From: Lentzea sp. NBRC 102530
GTDB taxonomy: Bacteria; Actinomycetota; Actinomycetes; Mycobacteriales; Pseudonocardiaceae
Direction: 5' to 3'
Assembly (NCBI RefSeq): GCF_030269365.1
Contig: NZ_BSTF01000011.1
Span: forward strand, 124,001-188,000
DNA length: 64,000 bases
Positions 46,691 through 54,949 of this stretch are shown here, one piece after another. The translations under genes were made by a program, and so were the position numbers. The first letter of the stretch is position 1, and every line of letters begins with the position of its first letter. The notes under the pieces are model-generated. The model saw only the letters and a program-made list of their open reading frames with translations. It had not been told where the DNA came from and made no database searches.

Positions 46691-46734
46691 GCCCACGACG
46701 CTACGGACGCCCGCAACTGGTTTACTCACCCTTA

Positions 46735-46751
46735 TTGCTAGTAAGTTGCAA
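46735..46751 (+). promoter_or_regulatory. Nur-box-like site upstream of superoxide dismutase
   Basis: TTGCTA-GTAAG-TTGCAA fits the known Nur (nickel-responsive Fur-family) operator TTGCAA-N5-TTGCAA with one substitution pair. It lies 26-42 bases before the SOD ATG, as for Nur repression of sodF in Streptomyces. The inference is that nickel represses this iron-type SOD. Confidence 0.55.
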
Positions 46752-46776
46752 GTACCAAGAGATTGCAGGAGTTGTC

Positions 46777-47403
46777 ATGGGCCAGTACGTGCTGCCGGAT
46801 CTCGACTACGACTACGGCGACCTCGAGCCGGCGATCATCGGTGAGATCAACGAGCTGCACCACGGCAAGCACCACGCCGCGTACGTCAAGGGCGCGAACG
46901 ACACGATCGAGCAGATCGCGGAGGCGCGCGACAAGGAGGCCTTCGGCTCGATCGTCGGCCTCGAGACCACGCTGGCGTTCCACCTGGCGGGCCACGCGCT
47001 GCACCAGGTGTGGTGGAAGAACCTCTCGCCCAACGGCGGCGACAAGCCCGTCGGCGAGCTCGCGGCCGCGATCGACGAGCACTTCGGTTCGTTCGACAAG
47101 TTCCGCGGCCAGCTCAACGCCGCCGCGTCGTCGATCCAGGGTTCCGGCTGGGGCATCCTCGCCTGGGAGCCGATCGCGCAGAAGCTGATCACGTTGCAGC
47201 TCAAGGACCACCACTCGAACCTGTCGATCGCGGTCACGCCGCTGCTCGCGTTCGACATCTGGGAGCACGCGTACTACCTGCAGTACCGCAACCTGAAGGC
47301 CGACTACATCTCGGCGCTGTGGAACGTCGTCAACTGGGAGGACGTCTCCGCCCGCTTCGAGGCGGCCCGCGGTGGCCAGAACGGCCTGCTGCTGCCCGGA
47401 TGA
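46777..47403 (+). CDS. sodF: Superoxide dismutase, Fe/Mn type
   Basis: A 208-residue cytoplasmic SOD. Metal ligands: first histidine in [17 protein letters not shown], second in [20 protein letters not shown], aspartate and last histidine in [16 protein letters not shown]. The active-site region [12 protein letters not shown] is usual for the family. Metal (Fe or Mn) cannot be fixed, but the upstream Nur-box-like site suggests an iron enzyme complementary to a nickel SOD elsewhere. ATG start has GCAGGAG ahead. Confidence 0.92.
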   Translation: MGQYVLPDLDYDYGDLEPAIIGEINELHHGKHHAAYVKGANDTIEQIAEARDKEAFGSIVGLETTLAFHLAGHALHQVWWKNLSPNGGDKPVGELAAAIDEHFGSFDKFRGQLNAAASSIQGSGWGILAWEPIAQKLITLQLKDHHSNLSIAVTPLLAFDIWEHAYYLQYRNLKADYISALWNVVNWEDVSARFEAARGGQNGLLLPG

Positions 47404-47461
47404 TGCCGCGGCACTGATGCTTCGGCAGTGGATGCTCCGACAAGCTCCCGCTGCCGAACAC

Positions 47462-47497
47462 GACGAGGCCCCCCTCTGCCCAGAGGGGGGCCTCGTC
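47462..47497. terminator. Strong hairpin after sodF
   Basis: A perfect 17-bp stem (47462-47478 and 47481-47497, GACGAGGCCCCCCTCTG / CAGAGGGGGGCCTCGTC) with a 2-nt loop, about 60 nt after the sodF stop. Suited to terminate both convergent transcripts. Confidence 0.8.
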
Positions 47498-47540
47498 CGT
47501 TCCCGAACTGACTGCCGCTCCCACCACGAAGCGACGAGAC

Positions 47541-47559
47541 TTAGGTTAGCCTAACTTCG
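47541..47559. promoter_or_regulatory. Iron box (DtxR/IdeR-like), 16 of 19 matches
   Basis: TTAGGTTAGCCTAACTTCG matches the IdeR/DtxR consensus TTAGGTTAGSCTAACCTAA at 16 of 19 positions, with a perfect left half. It is unusually placed: it overlaps the last codons and stop of the FetB-like gene, between that gene and sodF, rather than at a promoter. Confidence 0.55.
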
Positions 47560-48305
47560 CTACCTTGGGAAGTCCTCCTGATCAGACTTCTCGCGATCAG
47601 CTCGACCACGGTCGCCACGGCGGCCGCTTCGACCGCCAGCAGGGCCAGGAGAACCACGAGTTGGAGGGCACCGGCCTGCCAGACCGGCGCACCGCCGAGC
47701 AGCATGCCGACGAAGGCACCCGGGAGGGTGACCAGCCCGACCGTCCTGGTCTGGTCGAGCGGCGGCAGCAGCGCCTCGGCAGCCGGCTGCCGGATGACCA
47801 GGTAGACCGCGGCCCTTTCGTGGAAGCCCAACGCGCGCGCGGCCTCGTATTCGCCGTAGCGCTCTTCCAAGGCGTCGAGGGCTCGCCGCGCCGACAACGT
47901 CGTAGCGGTCATCGCGCCGCCGATCAGGATGCCGCCCACCGGGATCAGCGCGATGCCCTCGACCGGGAGCAGGCCGATGGCGAGCAGCAGGCCGAGCGCG
48001 GGCACGGTGCCCACGAGGATCGGGAGCGCGGCCCAGCCGCCCTTCCGCCCCGCCCCCGTGCGACGGGCCGACGTGAGGGTGGCCACGACGGCCATCACCA
48101 CGAGGAACGCCCAGGTGAGGCCGAGGTGGGAGAGGACGACGGTGATCACCGCCGAGACCGCCGCGAGCTGGACGACGGCGCGGACGGCGGCACTGAGGAA
48201 CGGCTTCGGGCTGGTGAGGCCGGTGTAGTGCGCGATCGCGGCCGCGGCGGCCACGAACACGACGCAGACGATCAGCAGCCGGACCCAGTCGGCGACGAGG
48301 ACCAC
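47541..48305 (-). CDS. FetB/UPF0014-like ABC permease (iron exporter family)
   Basis: A 254-residue integral membrane protein with about seven helices. It has the UPF0014/FetB features AVVQLAAVSAVITVVLSHLG and GGILIGGAMTATTLSARRAL, the charged ERYGEYEAARALGFHERAAV loop, and LVTLPGAFVGMLLGGAPVWQ. In E. coli FetAB exports iron under peroxide stress. No ATPase is adjacent. GTG start. The last codons contain the iron box. Iron export is inferred from the family. Confidence 0.82.
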   Translation of the reverse strand: MVLVADWVRLLIVCVVFVAAAAAIAHYTGLTSPKPFLSAAVRAVVQLAAVSAVITVVLSHLGLTWAFLVVMAVVATLTSARRTGAGRKGGWAALPILVGTVPALGLLLAIGLLPVEGIALIPVGGILIGGAMTATTLSARRALDALEERYGEYEAARALGFHERAAVYLVIRQPAAEALLPPLDQTRTVGLVTLPGAFVGMLLGGAPVWQAGALQLVVLLALLAVEAAAVATVVELIARSLIRRTSQGSEVRLT

Positions 48306-48311
48306 GGGCGG

Positions 48312-48578
48312 CTACGCGTCTTCGAGGCCCTGCTGGGCGCCGCGTGACCCTCGCCTCGCTGCCCGGCGTTGCCAGTAGAAGACTCCGTACCCGATGATCC
48401 CGAGCAGACCGCCGGACAGGGTCGTCCAGAGCAGTGTGCTGTTCTCGCGGTCGAAGATCACCACGACCAGGAGTCCGAGGAACCACAGCGCGGTACCACC
48501 CAGCACTACGGGCACGGGGTCTGCCAGCCTGTGCGGCAGCGCCGGCGGGTGCGGTGGGGTGGAGTCGCGTTCGGACAC
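48312..48578 (-). CDS. DUF2530-like small membrane protein
   Basis: An 88-residue protein with two hydrophobic helices (PVPVVLGGTALWFLGLLVVV, TTLSGGLLGIIGYGVFYWQR) and a charged tail (RRAARRGSRGAQQGLEDA). Matches the size and pattern of actinobacterial DUF2530 proteins, which sit near MarR genes in mycobacteria (Rv0879c, from memory). GTG start at 48578. It is 6 nt upstream of the FetB-like gene, probably in one operon. Divergent from the NCS2 permease, with 16 nt between starts. Confidence 0.7.
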   Translation of the reverse strand: MSERDSTPPHPPALPHRLADPVPVVLGGTALWFLGLLVVVIFDRENSTLLWTTLSGGLLGIIGYGVFYWQRRAARRGSRGAQQGLEDA

Positions 48579-48594
48579 ATCGTTAGGAGACCAG

Positions 48595-50028
48595 ATGCTG
48601 GACGGGTTCTTCAAGATTTCCGAGCGCGGATCGACCGTGGCGCGCGAGGTCCGCGGTGGCGTCGTGACCTTCTTCACGATGGCGTACATCGTCGTGCTGA
48701 ACCCGCTGATCATCGGCAGCTTCGCGCCGTCCGGTCCCGGATCGCACCCCGACGTGCTCGGCAACATCCTTCCCGTCGGGCAGGTCGCGGCGGTGACGGC
48801 GCTGGTCGCCGGTGTCATGACCATCCTCTTCGGACTGATCGCCAACTACCCGTTCGCGCTGGCCACAGGCCTGGGCATCAACTCGTTCGTCGCCGTGTCG
48901 GTGGCCGCCAAGGTCACCTGGCCCGAGGCGATGGGCCTGATCCTGGTCAACGGCCTCGTGGTGCTGCTGCTGGTCGTCACGGGTGTGCGGACCGCGGTGT
49001 TCAACGCCGTGCCGAACGAGCTGAAGGCCGCGATCGCCGTCGGCATCGGTCTGTTCATCTGCTTCATCGGCCTCGTGGACGCGGGCTTCGTGCGCCGCCT
49101 GCCCGACGCCGCCAACACCACCGTGCCGGTCGGGCTCGGCATCAACGGGTCGATCGCGAGCTGGCCGACGCTGGTGTTCGTGGTCGGCCTGGTGCTCACG
49201 GGCGTGCTGTTCGCGCGGCGGGTCAAGGGCGCGATCCTCATCGGCATCGTCGCCACGGCGATCTTCGCGATCGTCCTCGAGGCGCTGGTCAAGGCCGGGC
49301 CGTCGGCGGGCGTCAACGCCAAGGGCTGGAACCTCGGCTACCCGGCGCTGCCCGACCAGGTCTTCGGGATTCCGGACCTGTCGCTGCTCGGCGAGGTGTC
49401 GTTCGGCGCGTGGACGCGGATTCCGGCGCTGGCCGCCGCGTTGATCGTGTTCACGCTGGTCCTCACCGACTTCTTCGACACCGTCGGCACGATGACCGGT
49501 CTGGGCAAGGAAGCCGGCCTGATCGACAAGGACGGCCAGCTGCCGAACGTCAGCAAGGCGTTGTTCGTGGACGGTCTGGGCGCCGTCGCCGGTGGTGCGG
49601 CTTCGAGTTCGTCCAACACCGTCTACATCGAATCGGCGTCCGGCATCGCGGAGGGCGCGCGGACCGGTCTGGCCAACGTCGTGACCGGTGTGTTGTTCCT
49701 GCTCGCGATGTTCTTCACGCCGCTCTACGAGGTCGTGCCGATCGAGGCGGCCGCACCGGCGTTGGTCATCGTCGGCGCGTTGATGATGATGCAGGTCCGT
49801 GAGATCGACTTCACCGACTTCACCATCGCCCTGCCGGCGTTCCTGACGATCGTCGTCATGCCGTTCACCTACTCGATCGCGAACGGCATCGGCGCGGGCT
49901 TCGTCAGCTACGTGCTGCTCAAGGCCCTCACCGGCAAGGCCCGCGAAATTCACGTCCTGATGTGGATCGTGGCGGCCGCTTTCGTCGTCTACTTCTCGTT
50001 GGGACCGATCCAGGCCCTGCTGAGCTGA
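48595..50028 (+). CDS. NCS2 purine permease, AzgA type
   Basis: A 477-residue proton-coupled transporter for hypoxanthine, guanine or adenine. About 14 helices. Diagnostic segments: GGVVTFFTMAYIVVLNPLII, ATGLGINSFVAVSVAAKVTW, LVLTDFFDTVGTMTGLGKEA and ASSSSNTVYIESASGIAEG. ATG start at 48595 shortly after a GTTAGGAGACC. Specificity within purines not determined. Confidence 0.92.
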   Translation: MLDGFFKISERGSTVAREVRGGVVTFFTMAYIVVLNPLIIGSFAPSGPGSHPDVLGNILPVGQVAAVTALVAGVMTILFGLIANYPFALATGLGINSFVAVSVAAKVTWPEAMGLILVNGLVVLLLVVTGVRTAVFNAVPNELKAAIAVGIGLFICFIGLVDAGFVRRLPDAANTTVPVGLGINGSIASWPTLVFVVGLVLTGVLFARRVKGAILIGIVATAIFAIVLEALVKAGPSAGVNAKGWNLGYPALPDQVFGIPDLSLLGEVSFGAWTRIPALAAALIVFTLVLTDFFDTVGTMTGLGKEAGLIDKDGQLPNVSKALFVDGLGAVAGGAASSSSNTVYIESASGIAEGARTGLANVVTGVLFLLAMFFTPLYEVVPIEAAAPALVIVGALMMMQVREIDFTDFTIALPAFLTIVVMPFTYSIANGIGAGFVSYVLLKALTGKAREIHVLMWIVAAAFVVYFSLGPIQALLS

Positions 50029-50068
50029 CCTTTCGGCAGGAAACTATTTCGTGAGGTATGCTAACTAC

Positions 50069-50494
50069 GTGGCGACCGATCAGCACGGACTGGCGAGCAG
50101 GCTGAGGCTTGCCGTCGTTCGCCTCAACCGTCGCCTGCGGGCGCAGCGCACCAACTCCTCGGTGTCGCTCACGCAGGTGTCAGCGCTGTCCACCCTGCAC
50201 AAGTGCGGGCCGCTGACCCCGGGAGAGCTAGCAGCCAAGGAAGGCGTGCAGCCGCCGTCGATGACGCGCGTGATCGCCGCCCTCGAGGAGTTCGGGTTCG
50301 CCACGCGCAGCCCGCACCCCACCGACGGCCGTCAAGCCATCGTCGAGCTCACGGGCGAAGGCTTGTCGTACCTGGAGGACGAGATCACGGCCCGCGAAGC
50401 GTGGCTGGACAAGCGGCTGGCCGAACTGGACCCGGAGGAACGGGAACTGCTGACACGGGCCGCCGACATCATCGACAGGATGGCGGGTCAGTAA
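50069..50494 (+). CDS. MarR-family transcriptional regulator
   Basis: A 141-residue winged-helix regulator: SVSLTQVSALSTLHKCGPLT, the recognition helix QPPSMTRVIAALEEFGFATR, and the wing HPTDGRQAIVELTGEG. The GTG at 50069 gives the N terminus seen in the mycobacterial homologue (Rv0880c, from memory); an upstream GTG at 50051 is possible. The stop is just before the MFS gene (4 nt gap), so it probably controls that exporter. Confidence 0.92.
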   Translation: MATDQHGLASRLRLAVVRLNRRLRAQRTNSSVSLTQVSALSTLHKCGPLTPGELAAKEGVQPPSMTRVIAALEEFGFATRSPHPTDGRQAIVELTGEGLSYLEDEITAREAWLDKRLAELDPEERELLTRAADIIDRMAGQ

Positions 50495-50498
50495 GAAC

Positions 50499-51818
50499 GT
50501 GACGGGTTACGCGGGTGGTGGAGCAGACAGTTCGCCACCTCGTCGTACCGGAATGTTCGGATCGTTAGGCATATACAACTACCGCCTCTACGCCTCCGGC
50601 CAGATCATCTCGCTGGTCGGCGTGTGGATGCAGCGCGTGGCCCAGGACTGGCTGGTCCTGGAGTTGTCCAACGGCTCCCCCGTCGCCCTCGGCTTCGCCG
50701 CCTCGCTGCAGTTCCTGCCCGTCCTGCTGCTGTCGATGTGGGGCGGCGTGCTGGCCGACCGCATGGACAAGCGCAAGCTCCTGCTCTGGCTGGAGTCGGC
50801 ACTGGGCCTCTGCGCCCTGGCCCTGGGGTTGCTGGACGTCTTCGGGGTCGTCGAACTCTGGCACGTCTACCTGCTGTGCCTGCTGCTCGGCGCCTTCTCC
50901 GCGGTCGAGACGCCCGTGCGGCAGTCGTTCGTCGTGGAGATGGTCGGCCGCGATCAGCTGACCAACGCCGTGGCGATCAACTCGATGATGTTCAACCTCG
51001 CGCGGATCATCGGCCCGGCCGTCGCGGGCGTGACGATCGTGGCCATCGGCACCGGCTGGGTGTTCCTGGCCAACGCCATCAGCTTCGTGGGCGTGGTCGG
51101 CGGCATCTGGCTGATGCGGACCGCGCAACTGCTGCGCTCCGACCCCCTGCCACGCGAGAAGGGCCAACTGCTGTCGGGCCTGCGCTACGTCCGCGGCCGC
51201 CCGGACCTGATGACGGTCATGCTGCTGGTGTTCTTCATCGCCACGTTCGGCATGAACTTCTACATGACGCTGGCGATCATGGCCCGCAACGTCTTCGGCG
51301 GCGATGCCGACGCGTACGGGTTGCTGTCGACGTTGATCGCCGTGGGAACGCTGGCCGGTGCGACGCTGGCGGCCAAGCGGAAGACGCCCAGGATGACCGT
51401 GTTCATCGGGTCGGGCGTGGTGTTCGGCGTGCTGGAGATCATCTCCGGGATGATGCCGACGATGCTGCTCACCGGCCTGATGATGATCCCGGTCGGCGTC
51501 GCGATGATGACGTTCAACACGACCGCCAACGCCACCGTCCAACTGGCCGTGGAGCCCGAGATGCGCGGCCGGGTGATGGGCATCTACATGCTGGTGTTCC
51601 TGGGCGGGAACCCCGTGGGCGGCCCGCTGATGGGGTGGCTGGGAGAGATCAACGGCCGTGCACCGATCATCATCGGCGGCGCGGTGTCGATGATGGTGAC
51701 GATCACCGCGTGGATCATCCTCGTGAAGCGGGGCGACATCCCGAAGCCACGGCTGCGCAGGCAACGCCTGACCGAACGCGAAGCCGAAGGCGAGCCGTCC
51801 TTGGCCAGCCGCTCTTAG
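50499..51818 (+). CDS. MFS exporter, EntS/MFS_3-like
   Basis: A 439-residue transporter with about 12 helices. Motifs: LSMWGGVLADRMDKRKLLLW, PVRQSFVVEMVGRDQLTNAV, EPEMRGRVMGIYMLVFLGGN. GTG start 4 nt after marR, so regulator and transporter form an operon, typical for drug efflux under MarR. Ends in a low-complexity TEREAEGEPSLASRS. Substrate unknown. Confidence 0.9.
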   Translation: MTGYAGGGADSSPPRRTGMFGSLGIYNYRLYASGQIISLVGVWMQRVAQDWLVLELSNGSPVALGFAASLQFLPVLLLSMWGGVLADRMDKRKLLLWLESALGLCALALGLLDVFGVVELWHVYLLCLLLGAFSAVETPVRQSFVVEMVGRDQLTNAVAINSMMFNLARIIGPAVAGVTIVAIGTGWVFLANAISFVGVVGGIWLMRTAQLLRSDPLPREKGQLLSGLRYVRGRPDLMTVMLLVFFIATFGMNFYMTLAIMARNVFGGDADAYGLLSTLIAVGTLAGATLAAKRKTPRMTVFIGSGVVFGVLEIISGMMPTMLLTGLMMIPVGVAMMTFNTTANATVQLAVEPEMRGRVMGIYMLVFLGGNPVGGPLMGWLGEINGRAPIIIGGAVSMMVTITAWIILVKRGDIPKPRLRRQRLTEREAEGEPSLASRS

Positions 51819-51829
51819 CGCGCGGCTTC

Positions 51830-51971
51830 GGCGGTGGGTCCCATCACGAGTCGCGCCACAGCTCTTGCTGCACCTGCCTGGGTGTGTCAAACCGCCACGC
51901 TTTTCGGCGGTTTGACACACCCAGGCAGGTGTGGCTCGCTCTTGGCTCGACTTGTGATGGGACCCACCGCC
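51830..51971. repeat. 142-bp giant hairpin (MITE-like element)
   Basis: Outer 18-bp arms (51830-51847 and 51954-51971, GGCGGTGGGTCCCATCAC) and inner 26-bp arms (51871-51896 and 51906-51931) with a 9-nt loop; the 23 bases between arms also pair partly. Overall about 66 bp of near-perfect inverted repeat, starting 12 nt after the MFS stop codon. No frame inside. Confidence 0.7.
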
Positions 51972-52174
51972 AACGCAACCAAACTACGAAACCGGCAGCC
52001 GCTCTACGCAACAGGCGTGCCATCAGCCCGCTCGCAGCGCTGGCCCCCTGATCAGATTGCCGGGGGTCTGGGGGCAGAGCCCCCAGGGGAAGCACGCAAG
52101 CGCCAGCCGCCAACGCACCCCGGGAACGCGCCCCCCAGGGAACGCAAGCTGACGCAGGCGTCCCCGATCGGTGA
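51972..52174. other. Gene-free gap after the hairpin element
   Basis: No convincing frame. The sequence is C-rich, ending with GATCGGTGATCAGC at the sacsin-like gene's stop. It includes the compact GC hairpin at 52068-52086. The phrase around it (CTGGGGGCAGAGCCCCCAG) is common in GC-rich actinomycete gaps. Confidence 0.5.
52068..52086. terminator. GC hairpin, terminator-like
   Basis: CTGGGGGC-AGA-GCCCCCAG, an 8-bp stem with a 3-nt loop, within a larger GGGGTCTGGGGG...CCCCCAGGGG setting. It may terminate the convergent transcripts; it is also a widespread repeat phrase in related genomes, from memory. Confidence 0.45.
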
Positions 52175-54949
52175 TCAGCCCAGCAGAGTCGCGGCCGTCG
52201 GATCGGTGATCAGCGCCGCGAACGCGTGCCGGTCATCCCACCGCCCCGCAACCCAGGCCAACGCCCGCGACAACCCCTCAGGCGTGTCGGCAGCGTGCGG
52301 CACCCCGTCCACCATCCACCACTCGACCCGCTGACCGTCCACGAACAGCGAGTCGTGCACGACGACCACCCCATCGGGCAGCTCGACTTCCAGCAGTTCG
52401 CAGGCTTTCCGAACAGCTCCGAGATCCCGCCACGACACGACCTCGCCGACGTGGTCAGGCGACCCGTCGAACTCCTCCGAGGCCAATGCCAGGTCCAGCA
52501 GGTCGGCCAGTTCCTCCGACCCGTCCGCCAGCAGCACGCGGTCGGCGGGGGCGACGCCCATCAGCCACGGGTGGTCCAGCACCACGACGTCGTCCGCGGC
52601 GGCCACGGCACCGGACAGCACGCGCACCCGTTCCGGCGGCGCGAAATCACCTTCGGGCAGTGCCGCGTAGGCGCGCAGCACCACCGCGTCCGCGATCACG
52701 CGGTCGGCGTCGCCGAGGCGGTCCAGCACGAACTCGGCATCGTCGTCGTCCCAGATCTCCAGCCGGGACCGGACGCCGGCCGCGCGCAGCACGTGCTCCG
52801 CCAACTCGAGGTCAGGCACGGTGTCGAAGAGTCCGTCCAGCAGCGTCGCCTCGGCGAGCCGGTACTCGCGTGGGGCCTTGCCGGCCAGCGACGCGTGCCG
52901 GGCGATCCACCAACCCGTGTAGCCGTCCGGCTCGGAAACGGCCCGCCAGGTGACCGGGTCGGACGCCAGCAGGCGCAGGGCCGCGGGCCAGTCCGCGACC
53001 AGGTCCAGGTCGCGCACGGCCACGACGCGGCGCGGTTCGTCCGGGACGGACGACCACCACGCGGACTCGTCCGGCAGGTCGTGGTCGGGTCCGGCGGGCT
53101 CGTCGTCGATCACCAGGGAGAAGCCGTCGACGACGCCCACGGCCACCAGGGCGGCGCGCGGGTAGGTCTCGGCGATCTCCTTCGACAGCAACGGGAACGC
53201 GTCCGCCTCGACCACGCCGACGAGCGGTGAGTCGGGCAGCAGCAGTTCGTCGGCGCGGTGCCATTCACCTGCCGAGTCGGGCAGGGCCAGGGCGCCGAGC
53301 CACGGTTCCTCGCCGGCTCGCACGGCCGCGCGGTCCACGAGGCGCAGGACCGTCTCGATCAGGTCCTCGCCGTCGAGGCCTGCCTCGGCGTCCTCCAGCG
53401 AGCGCGCCACGTTCTCGCGCAACGAAGGGTCCGCGAGCAGTTCGGTGGCGCCTGCTTCGACCGCGCCGAGGCGGACCAGCAGCGGGTGCACGGCGTCCGG
53501 GTGGACGACGCGCAGGCCGGGGAGCGGTTCGTCGGCGATCAGCGTGGTGTGCGGGCCCGTGACGGTGCGGCCGTCGGCCAGCGGGACGGGCAGGGACTGG
53601 AGTGCCTCGCGGACGTCCGGGTCCACCTCGGCGAGCGGCGCGAAGGCGGCGTAGACGTCACGCCACCAGCCGGGGTCACCGGAGACGCCGGCCAGTGCGG
53701 CGACGACCTCGGCGGTCGTGACGCGCGGGACTTCCAGTGCTGCCAACGCCTTCGCGTGCACGGGCGCGGAGAGTTCGGCGTCGAGCAGGCCCGGCAGGGC
53801 GTCCTCGACCAGGTCGACCAGTTCCTCGGAGCCCACGTCGAGGACGCGGGCGCGGGACGGTTCGATCCACTCGCCGGAGGCGAGCGGCAGCCAGGCCGCG
53901 GCGCGCAACGAACGCAGCAGCGCGGTGCGCAGTCGATCGTCCACTTCGGACAGCGGGAAGCCGGGCAGCGGCACCAGCGCGGTGCGTTCGACGGCCGGGA
54001 TCCGCGCGATCAGGGCCGGGTAGGCCTCGGCGGCGGCGTCCAGGACCGACCACGCGGCGGGGCCCGGCAGGATGCGGCGGCGCGACGGCTCGACCGGCAG
54101 CGTGGCGATCAGGCGGGCGGGCAGCGACAGGCGTTCGTCGGTCGGGGTCGGCGCGTGCAGCACGTCCTCACCCAGCGGCTCGTCCAGCGGGTACGCCCAC
54201 GAGACCGTCCACTGAGGACGGTGTTCGACGCCCTGCACGAGTTCGTCCGGCAGTTCGCCGACCGTGCGCTCGACCAGCCAGCGCGCCGAGCCGACGGTGA
54301 CCACGCCGTCCGCGGTGACGAACCGCTCCCACGACTGGGAGCCGACCTCGATGCGGCGCAGGCCCGGCAGCGCCAGCAGCAGGTCGGGGACCTCCTCGGC
54401 CAGGTCCGGGAGCGTGAGGTCGACCTTGAGCGGCAGCCTGACCTCGGTGGTGAAGCCGTCCGGCACGGTCTCGGAGACCGGCCACACCAGGCGCAGCACC
54501 GGCACGTCGCCGCCGCGTTCGGAGGCGAGTTCGGGCACCTCGGCGCGGGTGCGTTCGGCGGAGAACTCGACACCGCCGGACGTGGAGATCACGCGCGGGG
54601 CGTCGGACACGGCCAGCACGGCCGCGAAGCCCACGCCGAACTGGCCGACGCCGGACTCCTTGGAGGACGCCCGCAGCGAGGCCAGCGCGGCGACACCGGC
54701 CTCGGTCAGCGGGGCACCGGTGTTCGCGGCGCGCAGCTCACCGTCGACCAACGTGATTCGCAACACACCGGGCTCGTCGCCCGCCGCGTCGGCCGCGTTC
54801 TGGGCGAGTTCGACCAGCAACCGGTCGCGGTAGCCGCCGAGGCGCAGGTCCTCCTCGGCGTTGGCGTCCTCGCGGAAGCGGGTGGGCGAACCACGCCACG
54901 CCGAGAGGACCGAGGCGCGCAGGACCTCGGTGCCGAACGGGTCGGTCAC
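52175..54949 (-). CDS. Sacsin-like GHKL ATPase-domain protein, 924 aa
   Basis: A large cytoplasmic protein. Residues about 1-200 form an Hsp90-type (sacsin N-terminal) ATPase: LVELAQNAADAAG carries the Asn-Asp-Ala helix, and ESGVGQFGVGFAAVLAVSD the glycine-rich lid. The remaining 700 residues are helical/leucine-rich, acidic and repetitive (LPDSAGEWHRADELLLPD, WLPLASGEWIEP), with no known domain I can name. Stop codons and start overlap the DUF3027 gene by 4 nt. Possibly a chaperone-like protein; function unknown. Confidence 0.82.
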   Translation of the reverse strand: MTDPFGTEVLRASVLSAWRGSPTRFREDANAEEDLRLGGYRDRLLVELAQNAADAAGDEPGVLRITLVDGELRAANTGAPLTEAGVAALASLRASSKESGVGQFGVGFAAVLAVSDAPRVISTSGGVEFSAERTRAEVPELASERGGDVPVLRLVWPVSETVPDGFTTEVRLPLKVDLTLPDLAEEVPDLLLALPGLRRIEVGSQSWERFVTADGVVTVGSARWLVERTVGELPDELVQGVEHRPQWTVSWAYPLDEPLGEDVLHAPTPTDERLSLPARLIATLPVEPSRRRILPGPAAWSVLDAAAEAYPALIARIPAVERTALVPLPGFPLSEVDDRLRTALLRSLRAAAWLPLASGEWIEPSRARVLDVGSEELVDLVEDALPGLLDAELSAPVHAKALAALEVPRVTTAEVVAALAGVSGDPGWWRDVYAAFAPLAEVDPDVREALQSLPVPLADGRTVTGPHTTLIADEPLPGLRVVHPDAVHPLLVRLGAVEAGATELLADPSLRENVARSLEDAEAGLDGEDLIETVLRLVDRAAVRAGEEPWLGALALPDSAGEWHRADELLLPDSPLVGVVEADAFPLLSKEIAETYPRAALVAVGVVDGFSLVIDDEPAGPDHDLPDESAWWSSVPDEPRRVVAVRDLDLVADWPAALRLLASDPVTWRAVSEPDGYTGWWIARHASLAGKAPREYRLAEATLLDGLFDTVPDLELAEHVLRAAGVRSRLEIWDDDDAEFVLDRLGDADRVIADAVVLRAYAALPEGDFAPPERVRVLSGAVAAADDVVVLDHPWLMGVAPADRVLLADGSEELADLLDLALASEEFDGSPDHVGEVVSWRDLGAVRKACELLEVELPDGVVVVHDSLFVDGQRVEWWMVDGVPHAADTPEGLSRALAWVAGRWDDRHAFAALITDPTAATLLG

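Noticed and set aside
52068-52086. GC hairpin as an attenuator or riboswitch
   Set aside because: It lies in a convergent gap and is a common terminator-like phrase in actinomycetes; no leader context.
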